64,000 nt of DNA from Xaviernesmea oryzae. GTDB lineage: Bacteria; Pseudomonadota; Alphaproteobacteria; Rhizobiales; Rhizobiaceae. The notes under the pieces were generated by a model. It saw only the letters and a program-made list of their open reading frames with translations. It searched no databases and was not told the origin of the DNA. This document shows, one piece after another, positions 16,137 through 24,532 of the stretch; within the stretch, counting starts at the first letter, position 1, and each line of letters begins with the position of its first letter. Both the position numbers and the translations under genes were made by a program. The stretch covers positions 806,001-870,000 of the forward strand of contig NZ_FXAF01000011.1 of assembly GCF_900177415.1 (NCBI RefSeq). The letters are read 5' to 3'.

Positions 16137-17069
16137 TCAGTTTCCTTTCACCAGCATGCGCAGATAGAGGAAGGCGGGCGGCAGAAGCGAAGCGACCCAG
16201 AGCACGCCGACCGCCGACGCAAAACCGATGTCCCATTGCTCGAAGGCGCGGCGATAGACTTCGACGGAGAGCACCGTCGTCGCCCGCACCGGACCGCCGC
16301 CGGTCAGCGCATAGATCGTATCGAACTGCTGCAGATTGCCGATCACGCCCAGCACCACCACGATGATCAGGACGGGACGCAGATGCGGCAGGATATGGTC
16401 GCGCAGCACCGCCCAGTTGCCGGCGCCATCGACGCGGGCGGCATCGATCTGCTCCTTGTCGAGGTTCTGCAGGCCGGCCAGGAAGAAGGACATGAAGAGC
16501 GGGATCGACAGCCAGATCTTGGTGAGCACCACCGCGAGCATGGCGCCCTCAGGTGTCGAGAGCCAGGCTCGCGGGAAATCGATGATCCCGAATTCCATCA
16601 GGAAGGCGTTCAGCACACCGTAACGGGAGTTGAAGATCCAGCCCCAGATGAAGGCGCTCACCGTCGACGGCAGCACCCAGGGAAGCAGCGAGAGCGAACG
16701 CAGCACCCCGCGCCCGGCAAAGGGCTGGTTCATGATCAGCGCCCAGCCGAGCCCCGCGACCAGCGTGCCAAGCGTCGTCAAGGTCACATAGACCGCAGTG
16801 GTCCAGAACGCCGCCCAGACATCCGGGTCGGAAGCGATCTTCGCGAAATTCTCGAAGCCGATGTAACGCGGCTCCATCATCTCGACCGTGTATTCGAAAA
16901 GCGACAGGCCGAGTGCGGATAGAAACGGATAAAGGATGACCGCGGAAAAGGCGATCGCGGCCGGCAGGAGCAGCAGAAGACCCATGCGGCTCTGCCCGGC
17001 CTTCAACCCGCCCCGGTTCGCATGCGGCGAGACCGGATAGGCTCCGACATTGTTTTCGATCACGGCCAT
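16137..17069 (-). CDS. Carbohydrate ABC transporter permease, MalF type
   Basis: 310 residues from MAVIENN. The frame is open 19 codons further, but an AGGAAATGATCT ribosome site supports the ATG at 17069. Six to seven membrane segments and the EAA loop EQIDAARVDGAGN (about two thirds along) define a CUT1-type sugar permease. It is separated from the binding-protein gene by a palindromic repeat element, a usual place for differential expression. Substrate unknown; sugar acid or its glycoside by context. Confidence 0.92.
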   Translation of the reverse strand: MAVIENNVGAYPVSPHANRGGLKAGQSRMGLLLLLPAAIAFSAVILYPFLSALGLSLFEYTVEMMEPRYIGFENFAKIASDPDVWAAFWTTAVYVTLTTLGTLVAGLGWALIMNQPFAGRGVLRSLSLLPWVLPSTVSAFIWGWIFNSRYGVLNAFLMEFGIIDFPRAWLSTPEGAMLAVVLTKIWLSIPLFMSFFLAGLQNLDKEQIDAARVDGAGNWAVLRDHILPHLRPVLIIVVVLGVIGNLQQFDTIYALTGGGPVRATTVLSVEVYRRAFEQWDIGFASAVGVLWVASLLPPAFLYLRMLVKGN

Positions 17070-17116
17070 GAGATCATTTCCTGTTTGGTATTGAAGGCAG
17101 TCCGCTTTTAGAGGCA

Positions 17117-17272
17117 GCCCCCTCACCCGGCCTCCGCTTCGCTAGGCCACCAGCCGGGGACGGATCGACCCGTTACGTCCCCCGCCCCCCAAGGAGAGAG
17201 GAGGAATGGCGACCGCTCGGCAAATCCCTTCTCCCCTCGGGGAGAAGGTGCCGGCAGGCGGATGAGGGGGCG
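17117..17272. repeat. Palindromic intergenic element (rhizobial mosaic/REP-like)
   Basis: The space between the binding-protein stop and the permease start holds a perfect 10-bp stem CCTTCTCCCC-TC-GGGGAGAAGG (17227-17248). Outer imperfect inverted ends are GCCCCCTCACCCGGCCT (from 17117) and its near complement ending at 17272 (CCGGCAGGCGGATGAGGGGGC). Such C-rich palindromic elements are widespread between genes in Rhizobiales. It could act as an attenuator or 3' stabiliser inside this operon. No second copy was noticed in the window. Confidence 0.7.
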
Positions 17273-17280
17273 CCCCGCCC

Positions 17281-18552
17281 CTACTCCGACTTCTTCGCCT
17301 TTTCCATGCTGGCCGTAAGCCGCGCCTGCATGGATTTGACGGCATCGTCGGCAGACTTCTGGCCGAGCAGCGCACCCTGCACTTCCTCACCGATGACATT
17401 GGTGAGCTCGGCGGCATTCGACCAGATACCGACCTCGTTGCGGCGGGCATCGCCTGTCGCAGCGGACCAGTTCTTCAGATAGGCGTCGCCGGCAACGGCA
17501 TCCCGGGCGGACTTGGTGACCGGCAGCGCGCTCATCTTCAGCGGAAAGTCCGTCTGCACCTTGTCGGAGGTGAGATAGGTCAGGAACTTGTCGGCCGGGT
17601 CATCCGCCTTGGCCTTGCCGCCATCGGCGAACTGTACGAGCAGGTGTCCCCACTGTACGGAGACCGGCTTGTCCTCGGCCTTCAGAACCGGCGTCGGCAT
17701 CGGCAGCACGTTGACGTCGAAAGCCTCGCCCTTGCCGGAAAAGTCGCGCAGGAAGGTACGAGTCTGCGGCGCATCGAAATAGAAGGCGGAAGCGCCCTGT
17801 CCCATCAGGCGGCGGCCGTCCGGACGGTCGATTTCCGGTGCGGCAAGCCGGTCCTTCATCAGGCCGACCATGAAGGTAAGCGCGTCGCGGCTCTGCTGGC
17901 TGTCGACCACCACCTTACCGCTATCGTCGATGATGCGGCCGCCATGGACCCAGTTCCAGACCATGAAGTCGATCAGGATCGACCCGTTGTTCTTCGTTGC
18001 CATCGTATAGGGCACCGAATTCGGCACCTTGTCGCGCACCGCAACCAGAGCAGCCTTGAACTCATCAAGCGTCTTCGGAGCGTCGTTGATACCGGCCTTG
18101 GCAAGGACCTCCTTGTTTGCGACCATGCCGATCGAGCCGGAGAGCAGCGGCAGCGCAAGCTGCTTGCCGTTGATATTGCCCATCGCGAGCGCATCCGGTG
18201 CGAAGGCGGCTTCGAGCTTGTCCTTGCCATAGACAGTGTTCAGGTCGACGAGGTTGTCGAGGCTCGCGAAGGTCGGCAGCCAGCGCTCGGAGAGCTGGGC
18301 AATGTCCGGCAGGGTTTTCGACCGGGCGCGCAGGAAAATGTTCTTCTGCATGTCGCCCCAGGCGAATCCGAGCGGCTCGACCGCCAGGTTCTCGGCTTTC
18401 TTGAAGTCGTCGAGCGTCGTCTGGACGATCGCCTTGTTGGCTTCTTCCGCATAAGTGAAGCTCATGAAGCTCAAATCGGCTGCGTTCGCGGCACCTGCTC
18501 CAAGAGAGCAGGCGATCGCCGCGGTTCCGACCAGTCTGGTTATGCAGTTCAT
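17281..18552 (-). CDS. Carbohydrate ABC transporter substrate-binding protein
   Basis: 423 residues, family-1 extracellular solute-binding protein. A Sec signal peptide covers about residues 1-24 (hydrophobic core, cleavage after ANA). Typical features are an early periplasmic YAEEANKA segment, the ARSKTLPDIAQLSERW region and a lysine-rich C-terminus. It delivers a sugar or sugar acid to the MalFG-type permease pair encoded downstream. A good GGGAGG ribosome site lies before the ATG. A palindrome resembling the divergent-promoter IclR box lies 25-39 bases upstream of the start codon. Confidence 0.93.
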   Translation of the reverse strand: MNCITRLVGTAAIACSLGAGAANAADLSFMSFTYAEEANKAIVQTTLDDFKKAENLAVEPLGFAWGDMQKNIFLRARSKTLPDIAQLSERWLPTFASLDNLVDLNTVYGKDKLEAAFAPDALAMGNINGKQLALPLLSGSIGMVANKEVLAKAGINDAPKTLDEFKAALVAVRDKVPNSVPYTMATKNNGSILIDFMVWNWVHGGRIIDDSGKVVVDSQQSRDALTFMVGLMKDRLAAPEIDRPDGRRLMGQGASAFYFDAPQTRTFLRDFSGKGEAFDVNVLPMPTPVLKAEDKPVSVQWGHLLVQFADGGKAKADDPADKFLTYLTSDKVQTDFPLKMSALPVTKSARDAVAGDAYLKNWSAATGDARRNEVGIWSNAAELTNVIGEEVQGALLGQKSADDAVKSMQARLTASMEKAKKSE

Positions 18553-18576
18553 CAGATCCTCCCAATGAAACGATGA

Positions 18577-18591
18577 TGGAACTCTGTTTCA
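18577..18591. promoter_or_regulatory. Candidate IclR-type operator before the sugar binding-protein gene
   Basis: TGGAAC-TCT-GTTTCA, nearly the same as the perfect palindrome TGGAAC-TAA-GTTCCA at 22357-22371. An extra TGAAAC half-site sits at 18566-18571. The 80-base gap before the binding-protein gene otherwise shows only its ribosome site. Confidence 0.5.
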
Positions 18592-18632
18592 ATCTAAAAA
18601 GAGACAAGCGGCGAGCGCCAATCCGCCTGCCC

Positions 18633-19439
18633 TCAGACAACGCCCCCGTCCACGATGAATGTCTGCGCCGTGATGAGGCGGGAATCGTCCGCCGCCAGGA
18701 AAAGCGCCATGCGGGCGATATCGGGCGGCAGCAGATGCTCCTTGAGGCACTGGACCTCAAGATATTCGGAAAACTTGCCCTGGTAGATGCGTTTCGCCCG
18801 CTCCACCTGACGTTCGGTCAACACCCAGCCGGGCGCAATCGAGTTGACCCGGATGTTGCGCTCTCCAAGTTCGCGGGCGAGCGACTTGGTCATGCCCATG
18901 ACGGCGGACTTCGCGGTCGTATAGAAAATCAGACCCGCCGCCCCGCGCATCCAGGAAATCGAGCCCATATTGATGATCGCGCCGCCGCCGGCTTCCGCCA
19001 TTTCGGGCACGACGGCCTGGACTGCAAAGAACTGGTGCCGCAGGTTCGTCTGGAACCGCTCGTCCCAGTATTCCGGCGTGACCTCTTCGATCGGCCTGCG
19101 GTCGTCGTTGCCGGCATTGTTGACCAGTATACGGATCGGCCCGATCTCCGACCGCAGTGCCGCGATACCGGCCTTCAGCGCATCGATGTCGCGCAGGTCG
19201 ACAGCCCGATAGAACGGCTTGTTACCGGTCTTCTTGCCGATGGCCTCCGCCGTCTCATCCGCCACATTGGCGTTGAGTTCGATAAAACCGACCCTGCAGC
19301 CTTGTGCGCAAAAATGCTCGACCAGCGACGCGCCGATGCCGGAACCGCCGCCGGTAATCAGCACGCCCTTTCCCTTGAGGCTCGGATATTTCGCGGCCTC
19401 GACATGGACTTTCTCGACGAGTTCCGGATGGATGGTCAT
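18633..19439 (-). CDS. Short-chain dehydrogenase/reductase
   Basis: 268 residues, classical SDR. Nucleotide-binding motif TGGGSGIG (about 29-36), NNAG, catalytic Ser in GSISW and Y-x3-K as YTTAK, then the SIAPGW segment. The start overlaps the stop of the ABC ATPase gene (ATGA), so it is co-translated with a sugar importer. By context it probably oxidises a sugar to a lactone or acid, which the SMP-30 lactonase domain encoded upstream could open. Galactose- or arabinose-1-dehydrogenase-like activity is a guess from the neighbours. Confidence 0.88.
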   Translation of the reverse strand: MTIHPELVEKVHVEAAKYPSLKGKGVLITGGGSGIGASLVEHFCAQGCRVGFIELNANVADETAEAIGKKTGNKPFYRAVDLRDIDALKAGIAALRSEIGPIRILVNNAGNDDRRPIEEVTPEYWDERFQTNLRHQFFAVQAVVPEMAEAGGGAIINMGSISWMRGAAGLIFYTTAKSAVMGMTKSLARELGERNIRVNSIAPGWVLTERQVERAKRIYQGKFSEYLEVQCLKEHLLPPDIARMALFLAADDSRLITAQTFIVDGGVV

Positions 19440-20530
19440 GCAGCCTCCAGGGCGACGGGGCGCGCAGACGCGAGCGACAAGCCATCGGCGGAAAAGACAT
19501 GGATCATCGCCGGATCGACATGAACGCCGATCGGTTCGTTGCGCTTGACGGCGCGGTCGCCGGAAAGCCGGACGACGACCATCTCTTCCGAACCATCGAG
19601 CGCGACATAGGCATAAGTGTCGCTGCCGAGATGCTCGGTAATCGTCACCGTCCCGGCGAGCGAATCCGGCGCACCGCGATTGACCAGTTCCACATGCTCC
19701 GGCCGAATGCCGATCTCGGCCGGGGCGGACGCGAGATTGCGCGGCAGCCGCACCTCGCCACCCGGCACGGTGAAGACGCCCTCGCCTTTCCTGGACCCGA
19801 GCTTCAGGAAATTCATCTTCGGCGAGCCGATGAAGCCCGCGACGAAACGGTTGACGGGCTTGTTGTAAAGATCGAGCGGCGAACCGATCTGCTCCACCCG
19901 GCCGGCATTCAGCACGACGATCTTGTCCGCGAGCGTCATCGCCTCGATCTGGTCGTGGGTGACGTAGATCATCGTCGTGCCGAGCGTTTCCTTCATGCGG
20001 GCGATCTCGATCCGCATCTCGACGCGCAACGCCGCATCGAGGTTGGAGAGCGGTTCGTCGAACAGGAAGATGCGCGGTTCACGCACGATGGCGCGGCCGA
20101 TCGCGACGCGCTGACGCTGGCCGCCCGAAAGCTGGCGCGGCTTGCGCTCCAGATAGGCATCGATGCGAAGTTTCTCTGCGGCTTTGACGACGCGGGCGGA
20201 TATCTCCTGCTTCGGCGTACCTGCAAGCCGCAGCGCATAGCCCATGTTTTCCGCGACCGTCATATGCGGGTAAAGCGCATAGGACTGGAAGACCATGGCG
20301 ATCCCGCGCTTGGCCGGCGGCACGTCGTTCACCAGCTCTCCATCGATCGCCATCTGTCCGGACGAGATCTCGTCGAGGCCGCAGATGAGCCTGAGAAGCG
20401 TGGATTTTCCGCAGCCGGAGGGCCCCACGAAGGCGACGAATTCGCCGTCCTCGACCGTCAGGTCGATGCCCTTCAGCACTTCGGCCGAGCCGAAGGATTT
20501 GCGGATGTCTTTGAGTTCAAGCTTGGCCAT
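19436..20530 (-). CDS. Sugar ABC transporter ATPase, UgpC/MalK/MsmK type
   Basis: 364 residues from MAKLELKDI. The frame is open about 100 codons further upstream but only across the neighbouring gene in another frame. Walker A GPSGCGKST (about 37-45), signature LSGGQRQRV and Walker B FLFDEP are present. The C-terminal third is the TOBE/regulatory domain of MalK-type ATPases. It energises the CUT1 permease pair encoded on the same strand. It lies 28 bases after the IclR-SMP-30 gene and overlaps the SDR start. Confidence 0.93.
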   Translation of the reverse strand: MAKLELKDIRKSFGSAEVLKGIDLTVEDGEFVAFVGPSGCGKSTLLRLICGLDEISSGQMAIDGELVNDVPPAKRGIAMVFQSYALYPHMTVAENMGYALRLAGTPKQEISARVVKAAEKLRIDAYLERKPRQLSGGQRQRVAIGRAIVREPRIFLFDEPLSNLDAALRVEMRIEIARMKETLGTTMIYVTHDQIEAMTLADKIVVLNAGRVEQIGSPLDLYNKPVNRFVAGFIGSPKMNFLKLGSRKGEGVFTVPGGEVRLPRNLASAPAEIGIRPEHVELVNRGAPDSLAGTVTITEHLGSDTYAYVALDGSEEMVVVRLSGDRAVKRNEPIGVHVDPAMIHVFSADGLSLASARPVALEAA

Positions 20531-20558
20531 TGGCTCCTCTCGGGGCTCCTCTTCCCTT

Positions 20559-22283
20559 TCAGCCCGCGAACATCTGCGCGGCCTGGCCCTTGATGCCGGT
20601 ATCGATGGAGAAAACGCTGCCGGAAAGCGGCGCTTCGGAAAGCTGCGCTGCCGAAAGCCGGATGCGCGCGGACGTGACGAACAGGGTCTGCAGGTCCAGG
20701 CCGCCGAAGACGCAGCTCGTCGGCCGAGGTACCGGCAGATGCACGACCCTCTCCACCTTGCCGTCGGGATCGTAGCGGGTGACGCACCAGCCGTCCCAAT
20801 GGGCGATCCAGAGGAAGCCTTCCGCATCGACGGTCATGCCATCCGGCTTGCCTTCCGCTTCCGGCACCACAACAAATGGCCGCCGGTTGGCGATCTCGCC
20901 GCTTTCGATATCGAAATCATAGGCATAGATGGTCTGGCGGTTGGTGTCGGTGAAATACATGGTGCGGTCGTCCGGGCTCCAGCCGAGCCCGTTCGAGACG
21001 TGGAAGCCGCGATCCATCTCTCTCGTCCGGCCATCCGGATCGATCCGCCACAGCCGCCCCTGGTCCGGCGTCGTGTCGATCGCCAGCGTGCCCGCCCAGA
21101 GCCTTCCGCGGCGGTCGCATTTGCCGTCGTTGAAACGGTTGTTCGGCCGGTCCGCTTCAGGCCGGGCGATCGTCGTGATATCGCCGGTCGCAAGATCGAT
21201 GCCGCGGATTTCCCCATGCATGGCGGCGACGAAGCCGCCCCGCGAGCGCGGGATCACGAAACCGATCAGCTCCGGCACCTGCATGGATGTGTAGGTGCCC
21301 TTGACCGGATCGCCCGTGTGCACGGCCGGCGCCAGGATATCGACGAAATAGAGTTTCTTGTGCTCCGGCGACCAGTGCGGCCCCTCGCCCAGAAAGGTGC
21401 TTGCCGGAATGACGCAGCGCACATCGGCGCGATCGGGGCCGAGGGGACGCGGCTTGACCGCAAGCGACATGGCGAATTCTCCAAAATTGCCGGATGTGCG
21501 GCGCGCCGCCTCGATGACATCGCGCCCGAAAGCGTGCAGCCGGTCGACCGGCAGCCGGAAGGACGGACCGATGATGCCGATCGCGCCGATCGGCTCGCCG
21601 CGATGGTTGAGGACGGGCGCGGCAACCGAGGAAATGCCGATATGCTGCTCATCGACGGAGACGGCATAACCGCGCGCCTTGGTGAGATCGAGCTGGCGGC
21701 TGAGTTCTTCCGGATTGACGATCGTGTTCGGCGTCAAGCGTTCGAGCTCAATGCCGTCGAGCAGCGCACGGCGTTTTTCGAGCGACAGATGCGCCAGGAT
21801 CGCCTTGCCGAGGCCGCTGGCATGCGGCACGGCGCGCGAACCGACGCCATTGTTGAGCCGAAGCGGCTGCGGAACTTCGCGCTGGTCGATATAAAGCACG
21901 CTGTCGCCATCCAGCACGCCAAGGCGGATCGCTTCGCCGGTCAGGTCGCGTAGCCGCGCCAGTTCCGGTTCAGCCGCGCCGCGCAGGTCGAAATTGTCCC
22001 AGACCTTGTGGGCCCATTGGAAAAGCCGCGGCGCCAATCTGTAGACCTGATCGCGCGTATCGAAGGCGAGCAGCCGCTCATCCACCAGCGCCTGCAGGAG
22101 GCGATGCAGCGTGCCCTTCGGCAGCTGCGTCTGGTCGAGCAGTTCGGTGAAGCGCAGCCCCCGGGCTTCGGCCGCCACGGCATCGACGATCTGGATGCCG
22201 CGCGTCAGCGCCTGGACGCCCGGCACGCCATGCGTGTCGTTCGCCGCTTCCTTGTCGATCGCTTCCAGTTGAACCTTGGCCAT
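20559..22283 (-). CDS. IclR-family regulator fused to SMP-30/gluconolactonase
   Basis: 574 residues in one uninterrupted frame. Residues ~20-275 are an IclR regulator: winged helix with LPKGTLHRLLQAL, then an effector domain with ASGLGKAIL and GAIGIIGPSFRLP. Residues ~285-570 are a six-bladed SMP-30 propeller with the metal ligands Glu in GEGPHW, Asn/Asp in FNDGKCD and SNGLGWSPDD, and PDGMTVD. IclR proteins are usually ~260 and SMP-30 ~290 residues, so this is a full-length fusion. Likely role: sensing and opening a sugar lactone while controlling both flanking operons. TGGAAC/GTTCCA palindromes stand in both promoter regions. Confidence 0.9.
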   Translation of the reverse strand: MAKVQLEAIDKEAANDTHGVPGVQALTRGIQIVDAVAAEARGLRFTELLDQTQLPKGTLHRLLQALVDERLLAFDTRDQVYRLAPRLFQWAHKVWDNFDLRGAAEPELARLRDLTGEAIRLGVLDGDSVLYIDQREVPQPLRLNNGVGSRAVPHASGLGKAILAHLSLEKRRALLDGIELERLTPNTIVNPEELSRQLDLTKARGYAVSVDEQHIGISSVAAPVLNHRGEPIGAIGIIGPSFRLPVDRLHAFGRDVIEAARRTSGNFGEFAMSLAVKPRPLGPDRADVRCVIPASTFLGEGPHWSPEHKKLYFVDILAPAVHTGDPVKGTYTSMQVPELIGFVIPRSRGGFVAAMHGEIRGIDLATGDITTIARPEADRPNNRFNDGKCDRRGRLWAGTLAIDTTPDQGRLWRIDPDGRTREMDRGFHVSNGLGWSPDDRTMYFTDTNRQTIYAYDFDIESGEIANRRPFVVVPEAEGKPDGMTVDAEGFLWIAHWDGWCVTRYDPDGKVERVVHLPVPRPTSCVFGGLDLQTLFVTSARIRLSAAQLSEAPLSGSVFSIDTGIKGQAAQMFAG

Positions 22284-22356
22284 AACCTCTCCCGAGCGGC
22301 GTTTTTTGTCCCTGCTCCCACAGCACGCCGCCTTGCTCTTGCCAAGAGAGTTATCT

Positions 22357-22371
22357 TGGAACTAAGTTCCA
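22357..22371. promoter_or_regulatory. Perfect palindrome in the divergent promoter, likely IclR operator
   Basis: TGGAACTAAGTTCCA is a perfect odd palindrome in the 142-base gap between the iclR-smp30 gene and the divergent dehydratase operon. IclR-family proteins bind such dyads. A near copy stands before the binding-protein gene at 18577-18591. Confidence 0.6.
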
Positions 22372-22425
22372 TGTCAACAGCGAAACTGAAACGGCCCTTT
22401 CGACGGCCGCGTATGGGAGGACATC

Positions 22426-23577
22426 TTGCGCATTACCAAAGTGGACCATTGGCTGGTCCGTATGCCCTTTACCGAGGATATTCTGTGGGGATCCGGGCGC
22501 AGGATCGGCACGACCCGGCTGATCTGCAGGATAGAGACGGATGCCGGGATCATCGGCTGGGGCGAGACGATCTCCCTGATCGCCAATGTGCCGGCAGTGT
22601 TTGAGGACATCGTCGCGCCGCTCGCCATCGGTTATCCCGTCGCGGATGCCGAGCGCTTTCACCGGCATGTTCTCGGCGCCGGCTTCTATCATCACAAGCG
22701 CGCCGCGGTGATGGCGATCTGCGCCATGGAAATGGCCATGTGGGATGCGCTCGGCAAACAGGCCGGCCTGCCGCTTTACGCGCTATGGGGCGGACGCTGG
22801 CGCAAGGATGTGGAAGCGGCCGCCTATCTTTTCACCAACGACCCGCAAGGCCTGTCGGAACGGCTGAAGCGTTTCCTCGATCTCGGCTATACGACCTTCA
22901 AGGTGAAGATCGGCTTCGACGAACGGAGCGATATCACGCTGGCCGAGACCTCCCGAAAGGTGATCGGCGATCATCCGCTGCGTCTCGACGTCAATGGCGC
23001 CTGGAACCCTGCGACGGCCAAACGCCAGCTCGAAAAGCTGAAGACCTTCGATCCCGCCTATGTGGAGCAGCCGCTGGAGCTCGACGATCTCGCCGGCCAT
23101 GCAGCCCTCGTAGCCAGTTCGTCCGTGCCGATCGCGCTCGACGAAAGCGCCTACACGCTTGCCGATGTCGGCAATATCGTCCGCGCCAATGCGGCCGATG
23201 TCGTCCTGCTCGATCCTCACGAGGCGGGCGGGCTCTGGCAGACGATCAAGGCGGCGGCGATCTGCGAATCGGTCGGCATCGCGGTGACACTGCATTCCGG
23301 CGCCGAACTGGCGCTGTCGCAATCCGCCTATATCCATCTTGCAGCCTCGCTCCCGAACATGTCGATCGCCATCGATACCGAGCGCGCCTATCTCGGGGGC
23401 GACATTTCGCCGAATTCGCCAGTCCTGAAGGACGGTCGTTTCCAGGTGCCGGAGGGCCCTGGCCTCGGCGTCGAGATCGATATCGAACAGTTCGAGAAAT
23501 ACCGCGTCACCGGCATCGCCGGCGCCTATCTCGATACGGAGCGCAGGGACTGGTTCCCGGTGAAACCTGCCTACTGA
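22426..23577 (+). CDS. Enolase-superfamily sugar-acid dehydratase (galactonate dehydratase-like by context)
   Basis: 383 residues beginning at a TTG codon (GGGAGG six bases upstream; no better ATG). Motifs: FKVKIG with KxK on strand two, metal ligands in LDVNGAW, YVEQPL and ALDES, and TLHSGAEL late in the barrel. The sixth-strand lysine expected of muconate-lactonizing enzymes is absent (LLDPHEAGG). The next genes are two 2-keto-3-deoxygalactonate kinase homologues and a KDPGal aldolase, so it probably makes 2-keto-3-deoxygalactonate or a related acid from an aldonate. It is divergent from the IclR-SMP-30 gene. Confidence 0.84.
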   Translation: MRITKVDHWLVRMPFTEDILWGSGRRIGTTRLICRIETDAGIIGWGETISLIANVPAVFEDIVAPLAIGYPVADAERFHRHVLGAGFYHHKRAAVMAICAMEMAMWDALGKQAGLPLYALWGGRWRKDVEAAAYLFTNDPQGLSERLKRFLDLGYTTFKVKIGFDERSDITLAETSRKVIGDHPLRLDVNGAWNPATAKRQLEKLKTFDPAYVEQPLELDDLAGHAALVASSSVPIALDESAYTLADVGNIVRANAADVVLLDPHEAGGLWQTIKAAAICESVGIAVTLHSGAELALSQSAYIHLAASLPNMSIAIDTERAYLGGDISPNSPVLKDGRFQVPEGPGLGVEIDIEQFEKYRVTGIAGAYLDTERRDWFPVKPAY

Positions 23578-23606
23578 CCTCCAGCCCGCCACCAGGATTA
23601 TTTCTC

Positions 23607-24530
23607 ATGTATATAGCCATCGAATGGACTTCCGCCGCCTTTCGCGCCCTGCTTCTGGATGACGAAAAGGTATTCGGCGAGAAGAAGAGCGACCGCGGCA
23701 CGACCAGGGTCGCGAACGGCGCTTTCGAAGCAGCGCTCCGCGAAGAGCTCGGAGAGTGGGCCGGGAAAGCTGAAAAGATCCTGTTTTCCGGCATGATCAC
23801 CAGCCGCAACGGCTGGATCGAGAGCCCGTTCGCACCCGTCCCCGCCGGCCCTGGAGACCTCGCGACCCAAGCGGTCATCCATCGTGTCGATGGTCTGCCG
23901 CCGCTCGTCTTCCTGCCCGGTATCGCCCAGACGAAACCACTTCCCGACGTCATGCGCGGCGAGGAGATGTCGCTCTTCGGCTTGAAGGAGACCGATGGCC
24001 TTTTCGTCCTTCCCGGCCCGCACGCCAAATGGGTGACGATGGTAGATGACCGCATTGCCGCCATCACCACCTATATGTCTGGCGAAATCCTCAATCTCCT
24101 CAAAAAGGATTCGCTCGTCTCGCGGCTCATACCGGCCTCATACGAGGAACGGCCGGAGGCTTTCCGCCGCGGTGCCTTAACCGCCTACGAGCAGGGCACC
24201 CTGCCCGGCCGCCTTCTGGCGCGCATCTTCTCAGCCCGCAGCCTTGTCCTGTTCGACCGGCTGGCGTCGGAGGAAATCGCCGACTATCTCGCCGGCCTGA
24301 TGATCGGTGCGGAGGTCTGCGAGGCCATCGGCACGGACAAACCGGAGAAAATCCATATCGTCGGCCACACGGCGCTTGCCGAGCGTTACAAGATCGCGCT
24401 CGATTTGTCCGGTATCGCAGCAACGCTCGTGACACCGGACATTGCCGCCGGTTTCCGCCGGATCGCCTCTCGACAGGAGGATGCGACGCGGGCTATCGAA
24501 GGAGCAACATCTGCTTCCGGAGGACTGTGA
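23607..24530 (+). CDS. DgoK-like kinase paralogue with eroded nucleotide motifs
   Basis: 307 residues, 2-dehydro-3-deoxygalactonokinase family, start at MYIAIEWTS. The frame extends upstream only through the neighbouring dehydratase in another frame. Compared with the adjacent paralogue, phosphate-1 motif LDWGTSS is IEWTSAA here (Asp to Glu, Gly lost), and PGTHSKW is PGPHAKW (residues 136-142). The SGMITSRNGW and PDVMRGEE segments are retained. It may be catalytically weak, use another phosphoryl donor, or be a regulatory partner of the second copy. The frame is intact and no stop codons are seen, so it is not a pseudogene by sequence. Confidence 0.82.
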   Translation: MYIAIEWTSAAFRALLLDDEKVFGEKKSDRGTTRVANGAFEAALREELGEWAGKAEKILFSGMITSRNGWIESPFAPVPAGPGDLATQAVIHRVDGLPPLVFLPGIAQTKPLPDVMRGEEMSLFGLKETDGLFVLPGPHAKWVTMVDDRIAAITTYMSGEILNLLKKDSLVSRLIPASYEERPEAFRRGALTAYEQGTLPGRLLARIFSARSLVLFDRLASEEIADYLAGLMIGAEVCEAIGTDKPEKIHIVGHTALAERYKIALDLSGIAATLVTPDIAAGFRRIASRQEDATRAIEGATSASGGL

Positions 24531-24532
24531 TA

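Noticed and set aside
20295..21953. 552-codon plus-strand frame opposite the ABC ATPase and IclR-SMP-30 genes
   Set aside because: Antisense shadow spanning two well-supported genes, with no ribosome site and no motifs.
20559..22283. Reading the IclR and SMP-30 parts as two separate genes
   Set aside because: There is no stop between the domains and no good internal ribosome site noticed near residue 280, so a fusion is the simpler reading.
22740..24530. Apparent 596-residue fusion ahead of the first DgoK paralogue
   Set aside because: The first ~290 codons are an out-of-frame Arg-rich reading of the dehydratase gene; the ATG at 23607 gives the normal kinase start.
23607..24530. Calling the first DgoK paralogue a pseudogene
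   Set aside because: The frame is full length, without stops or shifts, and non-nucleotide motifs are conserved; only specific residues are changed.
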